A DNA stretch of 51,239 bases from Rugosimonospora acidiphila. Lineage in GTDB: Bacteria > Actinomycetota > Actinomycetes > Mycobacteriales > Micromonosporaceae. Below are positions 48,312 to 51,239 of this stretch, one piece after another. Both the position numbers and the translations under genes were made by a program. The stretch covers positions 1 to 51,239 of the forward strand of contig NZ_BAABJQ010000049.1 of the NCBI RefSeq assembly GCF_039543385.1, written 5' to 3'. Under the pieces are notes generated by a model. That model was not told the origin of the DNA, ran no database searches, and saw only the letters and a list, made by a program, of their open reading frames with translations. The stretch's first letter is position 1. Each line of letters begins with the position of its first letter.

Positions 48312-49586
48312 TCACCAGTACGCCTGGACCGCCTCCTTGGACACGTCGCGCCAGTCGGAGCCGCGCGGCACGATCATGTCGGTGGCGCGCACCTTCCGGT
48401 ACGTGGTGGGGTCGGTGCCGCGCAGCGGGCGCTCCGCCTCGACGTCCTCCATGGCCTCGATCATCAGCCGGCGTGCGGCCTGGATGGCGTGGTCGGTGCT
48501 GCCCAGCGCCTCCCTGCTGCGGTCCACGATGGCGCCCATGCCGGTCTGCACCGCGTAGTCCTGCGTGTTCACGCCCTCGATGCCGGTGAACGTCTTGGTG
48601 CGCTGGACCTCGCGGTCGATGAAGAAGTCGTTCTCCGGGGCGGCCTTCAACCAGAACGTGCCGGGCACGAAGTCCTGCGGCCCACGGCCCATCGCGTGCT
48701 CGTGGTCGTCCCACCACTGGTCGGTGACCTTGACCGAGGAGTCCGCGACGTACATCCAGTTGAAGACCCAGGTGTGCGTGTCGTCGATCGGGACCCAGAT
48801 GTGGCCGTTGATCGCCGGTACCTTCGGCCTGTTGCCCTCCATGTCCAGCAGGCCGCCGCGGAACTGCTGGAACGGCATCATGAACTGGTACACCCGAAGG
48901 TACGTGGTGTCCTTGCTGATGTTGCGCAGGCTCGCGTAGGTGTACCCGTAGTCCTTGACGTCAACCTCGAGCCGCGGGTGCGGGTCGAGGGTACGCAGCA
49001 GCCGCGGGTTCGACAGGTCGTTGTTGTGCGCGAACGACGAGTGCGCGGTGTCGATGCCGCCCTCGATGGCCTGCAGGAAGTTGCAGGGCTCCCCGGTCTT
49101 GTCGATGCGGAAGTAGTCCGCGCCGGCCCGCATCCACTCGTAGTCCGGTGGCGGCGGCATCAGCTCGGTCGGGCCCATGTAGGTCCAGATGACGCCGGCC
49201 GCCTCGTGCGTCGGGTACGCCTTGATGGAGACCCGCAGCCGGAACTTGCTGAACGGCGGTTCGGACGGCATGTCCACGCAGTTGCCGAGGGTGTCGAACT
49301 TCCACCCGTGGTAGACGCAGCGCAGGCCGCACTCCTCGTTGCGCCCGAAGAACAGCGGTGCGCGCCGGTGCGCGCAGTACGCGTCGACGAGGCCGACGTC
49401 GCCCGCGGAGTCGCGGAATGCCACGAGATCCTCGCCGAGCAGGCGAACCCGGATGGGCGCACCGTCCGGCTCGCCGACCTCCGAGGAGAGGCAGGCCGGG
49501 ATCCAGTAGCGGCGGAACACCTCACCCATCGGGGTGCCGGGTCCCACCTGGGTCAGGCGTTTGTTGAGCTCCGCAGAGATATGCAT
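48312..49586 (-). CDS. Rieske non-heme iron oxygenase, alpha subunit
   Basis: A 424-residue oxygenase of the phthalate 4,5-dioxygenase / O-demethylase group. The [2Fe-2S] site is Cys71-x-His73 and Cys90-x2-His93. The mononuclear iron ligands are in EGGIDTAHSSFAH (Asp179, His182, His187). The long C-terminal domain is of single-component alpha3 type. No reductase or ferredoxin gene is in the window, so electrons must come from a partner elsewhere. It is the first gene of the SDR-bicupin-AAA+ operon, with a regulon-motif promoter 125-140 bp upstream. Ring hydroxylation or demethylation of an aromatic carboxylate is expected. Confidence 0.92.
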   Translation of the reverse strand: MHISAELNKRLTQVGPGTPMGEVFRRYWIPACLSSEVGEPDGAPIRVRLLGEDLVAFRDSAGDVGLVDAYCAHRRAPLFFGRNEECGLRCVYHGWKFDTLGNCVDMPSEPPFSKFRLRVSIKAYPTHEAAGVIWTYMGPTELMPPPPDYEWMRAGADYFRIDKTGEPCNFLQAIEGGIDTAHSSFAHNNDLSNPRLLRTLDPHPRLEVDVKDYGYTYASLRNISKDTTYLRVYQFMMPFQQFRGGLLDMEGNRPKVPAINGHIWVPIDDTHTWVFNWMYVADSSVKVTDQWWDDHEHAMGRGPQDFVPGTFWLKAAPENDFFIDREVQRTKTFTGIEGVNTQDYAVQTGMGAIVDRSREALGSTDHAIQAARRLMIEAMEDVEAERPLRGTDPTTYRKVRATDMIVPRGSDWRDVSKEAVQAYW

Positions 49587-49710
49587 GTAACCACCCTTCC
49601 GACGTCTGGCTGCGGGCGTTCACAGATTCACATCGCACAGTCCGGGGCCGGGCTCGTCGTGTGCGAGCCACCCGCGCGTCTCAGGCGAGAGCCATCGGGG
49701 GCTCTCGTTC

Positions 49711-49726
49711 CGTATAGTCTACACAG
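49711..49726 (-). promoter_or_regulatory. Regulon motif at the Rieske-operon promoter
   Basis: The minus strand reads CTGTGTAGACTATACG, matching the consensus at 13 of 15 positions. TAGACT within it is a possible -10, although no strong -35 is seen. It lies 125-140 bp before the Rieske start. Confidence 0.65.
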
Positions 49727-49913
49727 TTCACCTGTGGCTATCTAGAACCGCTTTGTGCGCAAGGGTTGTAACGACCCGTCGCCCGTACCGTGCGCCGCGC
49801 CGGCGCGACGAGCCCGGTTGGCAGCTCACGGCCGGTTTCCGCCGCCCGCGACGGCCACCGCCCGGACGCGACGGTTTCCCGCGGGTGGCGGCGGAATCCA
49901 CGGCACGGGGCCA

Positions 49914-49946
49914 TTGACCTTCCGCCATTGCTCTGTAGCCTATAGA
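49914..49946 (+). promoter_or_regulatory. Promoter and regulon motif of the LigJ-like gene
   Basis: TTGACC (49914-49919) is 16 bp from TAGCCT (49936-49941). The motif TCTGTAGCCTATAGA (49932-49946) covers the -10 and matches the consensus at 13 of 15 positions; its two halves (TCTGTAG and CTATAGA) are symmetric at 6 of 7 positions. Confidence 0.68.
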
Positions 49947-50204
49947 GGGAGTTGACATCGGAGACGATGCCTCGGTTCGCGGTCGGCACCGCGCCGCCCC
50001 ACGGTCACCGCGGGTCCGACCGGCTGGTCGACCGCGCGGCCGGCGCCGAAGCCGGCCAGCGTCCGTCGGCGCCAACCGCGCGAGCGGCGCACCGCCGATC
50101 GCCAGGCCCCGCCGACCGCGCCGCCGTAGCGGCTTCGCCGACACCGAGGCAGCGCCCTCGCCGACGCCTCGGCGCGACGGACTTCGACGCAAAGGGAGAC
50201 AGGC

Positions 50205-51209
50205 GTGATCATCGACAGCCACGCACATCTGGTCGCACCACCCGCCTTCTACGGCTACCGGGCCAACCTGCTGGCCTCCGGCGGCTACTACAAGGGCAAC
50301 CCTGGCATCAGCGACGAGGCCCTCGCGGCGTCCGCCGCCAGCAACGTCAAGACCATGGACAGCGTGGGCACCGACGTGCAGCTGCTGTGCCCGCGCCCGT
50401 TCCACCAGATGCAGTCCGAGAAGCCGGACCGGGTGGTGCACTGGTGGATCGAGGCCAACAACGACCTCATCGCCCGCACCGTGGCCATGCACCCCACCCG
50501 GTTCGCCGGGGTCGCCGGGCTGCCCGTGTGCGCCGGCAGCCCGGTCACCGAGGCCCTGCCGGAGCTGGACCGCGCCGTCAACGAGCTGGGCTTCGTCGGG
50601 GTGTCGCTCAACCCCGACCCGTACGAGGGCCGGGGCGACTCCCCCGCACTCGACGACGAGTACTGGTACCCGCTGTGGGAGCGCATGGTCGAGCTGGACG
50701 TGCCCGCGCTCATCCACTCCTCGGGCTGCAACAACGGCCGGGAGAGCTACAGCGAGCACTTCGTCACGGAGGAGTCGATAGCGATCCTCGGCCTGCTGCG
50801 CGGCGACGTGTTCGCCCGGTTCCCGGGGCTGCGCATCATCGTCTCGCACGGCGGCGGCTCGGTGCCCTACCAGATCGGCCGGTGGCAGGCCGAGGCGTTG
50901 TCGCCGAACCTCGGTGGCGACCCGAACGGCACCCGCTTCGAGGTGCGGCTGCGCCAGCTCTACTTCGACACCGTGCTGCACAACCCGCTCTCGCTCGAGC
51001 TGCTGTTCAAGACCGTGGGTGCCGACCGGTGCCTGTTCGGCACCGAGAAGCCGGGCAGCGGCTCGGCCATCAACCCGGACACCGGGGCGTCCTTCGACGA
51101 CCTCAAGCCGGTCATCGAGGCGATGGACTTCCTGAGCGGGTCCGACCGCGAGGCCATCTTCGAGACCAACGCGCGCACGGTCTTCCCCCGGCTGAAGATC
51201 TCCGGCTGA
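50205..51209 (+). CDS. LigJ-type 4-oxalomesaconate hydratase-like amidohydrolase
   Basis: A 334-residue metal-dependent amidohydrolase-fold enzyme. GTG 50205 follows AAAGGGAGA. Metal site: His6-x-His8 (DSHAHL), His171 (ALIHSSG) and His215 (VSHGGG). Glu281 in FGTEKPG takes the place of the acid-base Glu of LigJ rather than the Asp of ACMSD. The order of ELGFVGVSLNPDP, YWYPLWERMVELDVPA, GDVFARFPGLRIIVSHGGGS and INPDTGASFDD also matches what I recall of LigJ. LigJ hydrates 4-oxalomesaconate to 4-carboxy-4-hydroxy-2-oxoadipate, the substrate of the RraA-family aldolase; two such aldolases are encoded in this cluster. A related decarboxylase or hydrolase on a similar ring-cleavage product is the alternative. 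Confidence 0.85.
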   Translation: MIIDSHAHLVAPPAFYGYRANLLASGGYYKGNPGISDEALAASAASNVKTMDSVGTDVQLLCPRPFHQMQSEKPDRVVHWWIEANNDLIARTVAMHPTRFAGVAGLPVCAGSPVTEALPELDRAVNELGFVGVSLNPDPYEGRGDSPALDDEYWYPLWERMVELDVPALIHSSGCNNGRESYSEHFVTEESIAILGLLRGDVFARFPGLRIIVSHGGGSVPYQIGRWQAEALSPNLGGDPNGTRFEVRLRQLYFDTVLHNPLSLELLFKTVGADRCLFGTEKPGSGSAINPDTGASFDDLKPVIEAMDFLSGSDREAIFETNARTVFPRLKISG

Positions 51210-51239
51210 TCCCGCCCCGGGTGGCCCGGCCACCCCACC

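Larger units (their letters stand above)
49587..50204. other. Divergent control region between Rieske operon and LigJ-like gene
   Basis: These 618 bp have no supported gene. Two regulon motifs lie 210 bp apart, one for each direction (49711-49726 and 49932-49946). A 5-bp inverted repeat CACAG-TTCAC-CTGTG is at 49722-49736. After the plus-strand promoter a leader of about 255 nt, very GC-rich, precedes GTG 50205; no riboswitch is recognised in it. Confidence 0.6.

Noticed and set aside
46371..49745. 1124-residue plus-strand open frame over the cupin, SDR and Rieske genes
   Set aside because: It runs antisense to three genes with complete catalytic motifs; the length is an effect of high GC content.
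49728..51233. 501-residue minus-strand frame opposite the LigJ-like gene
   Set aside because: The plus-strand gene has a full metal site and a good start; the antisense frame has only compositional bias.

Overview
The window comes from a very GC-rich, Gram-positive actinomycete. The signs are ATG/GTG/TTG starts with GGAG-type ribosome sites, twin-arginine and lipoprotein exports, coenzyme-F420-type redox genes and Pro/Gln-rich membrane proteins. A member of the Micromonosporaceae or a relative is plausible, but the genus cannot be fixed from sequence alone. I see no rRNA, tRNA, CRISPR array, transposase or phage gene.

Positions 1-12.9 kb hold mostly single-gene units for exported or surface proteins: a GH27 alpha-galactosidase, a DUF4352-like membrane protein, a small SET protein, a DUF6351-type hydrolase, a TANGO2/NRDE protein, a beta-helix/PKD protein with three C-terminal repeats, and a Tat-exported serine hydrolase. 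Several units end in long GC-rich hairpins. Positions 12.9-17.4 kb carry a three-gene CUT2-type sugar ABC importer on the minus strand. Its promoter has a TTGACA box and a LacI-type half-site over the -10. A 5 x 16-bp tandem repeat separates the ATPase and permease genes.

Positions 17.4-25 kb carry a pair of Pro/Gln-rich surface proteins (one HEXXH-type, one PQQ-type propeller), an orphan protein, DoxX, a solute-binding-protein-like protein without a signal peptide, and a secreted two-HKD phospholipase D-like protein. Positions 25-28.5 kb form a redox module. A minus-strand marR / F420-reductase-like / flavin monooxygenase operon faces a second, paralogous flavin monooxygenase across 145 bp packed with copies of a perfect 14-bp palindrome.

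Positions 28.5-51.2 kb look like one catabolic region with six transcription units: (1) enolase-superfamily enzyme, RraA, glcD, glcE, glcF; (2) RraA and a FadR-type GntR regulator, preceded by a small coupled ORF; (3) a NitT/TauT-type ABC importer with two tandem binding proteins and a second enolase-superfamily enzyme; (4) a three-domain RidA protein and a GlcG-like protein; (5) Rieske oxygenase, SDR, bicupin and a Pch2/TRIP13-like AAA+ ATPase; (6) a LigJ (4-oxalomesaconate hydratase)-like amidohydrolase. All six units have a variant of one motif, TCTGTAGCCTATACG, at their promoter. I read this as a GntR regulon for uptake and breakdown of a carboxylated, probably aromatic or polyhydroxy, acid. 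A LigJ-like hydratase and RraA-type aldolases would give pyruvate and oxaloacetate at the end. The substrate is not known. The most unusual gene is the Pch2/TRIP13-like AAA+ ATPase, which sits in the ring-oxidation operon with no HORMA or CBASS partner in view.
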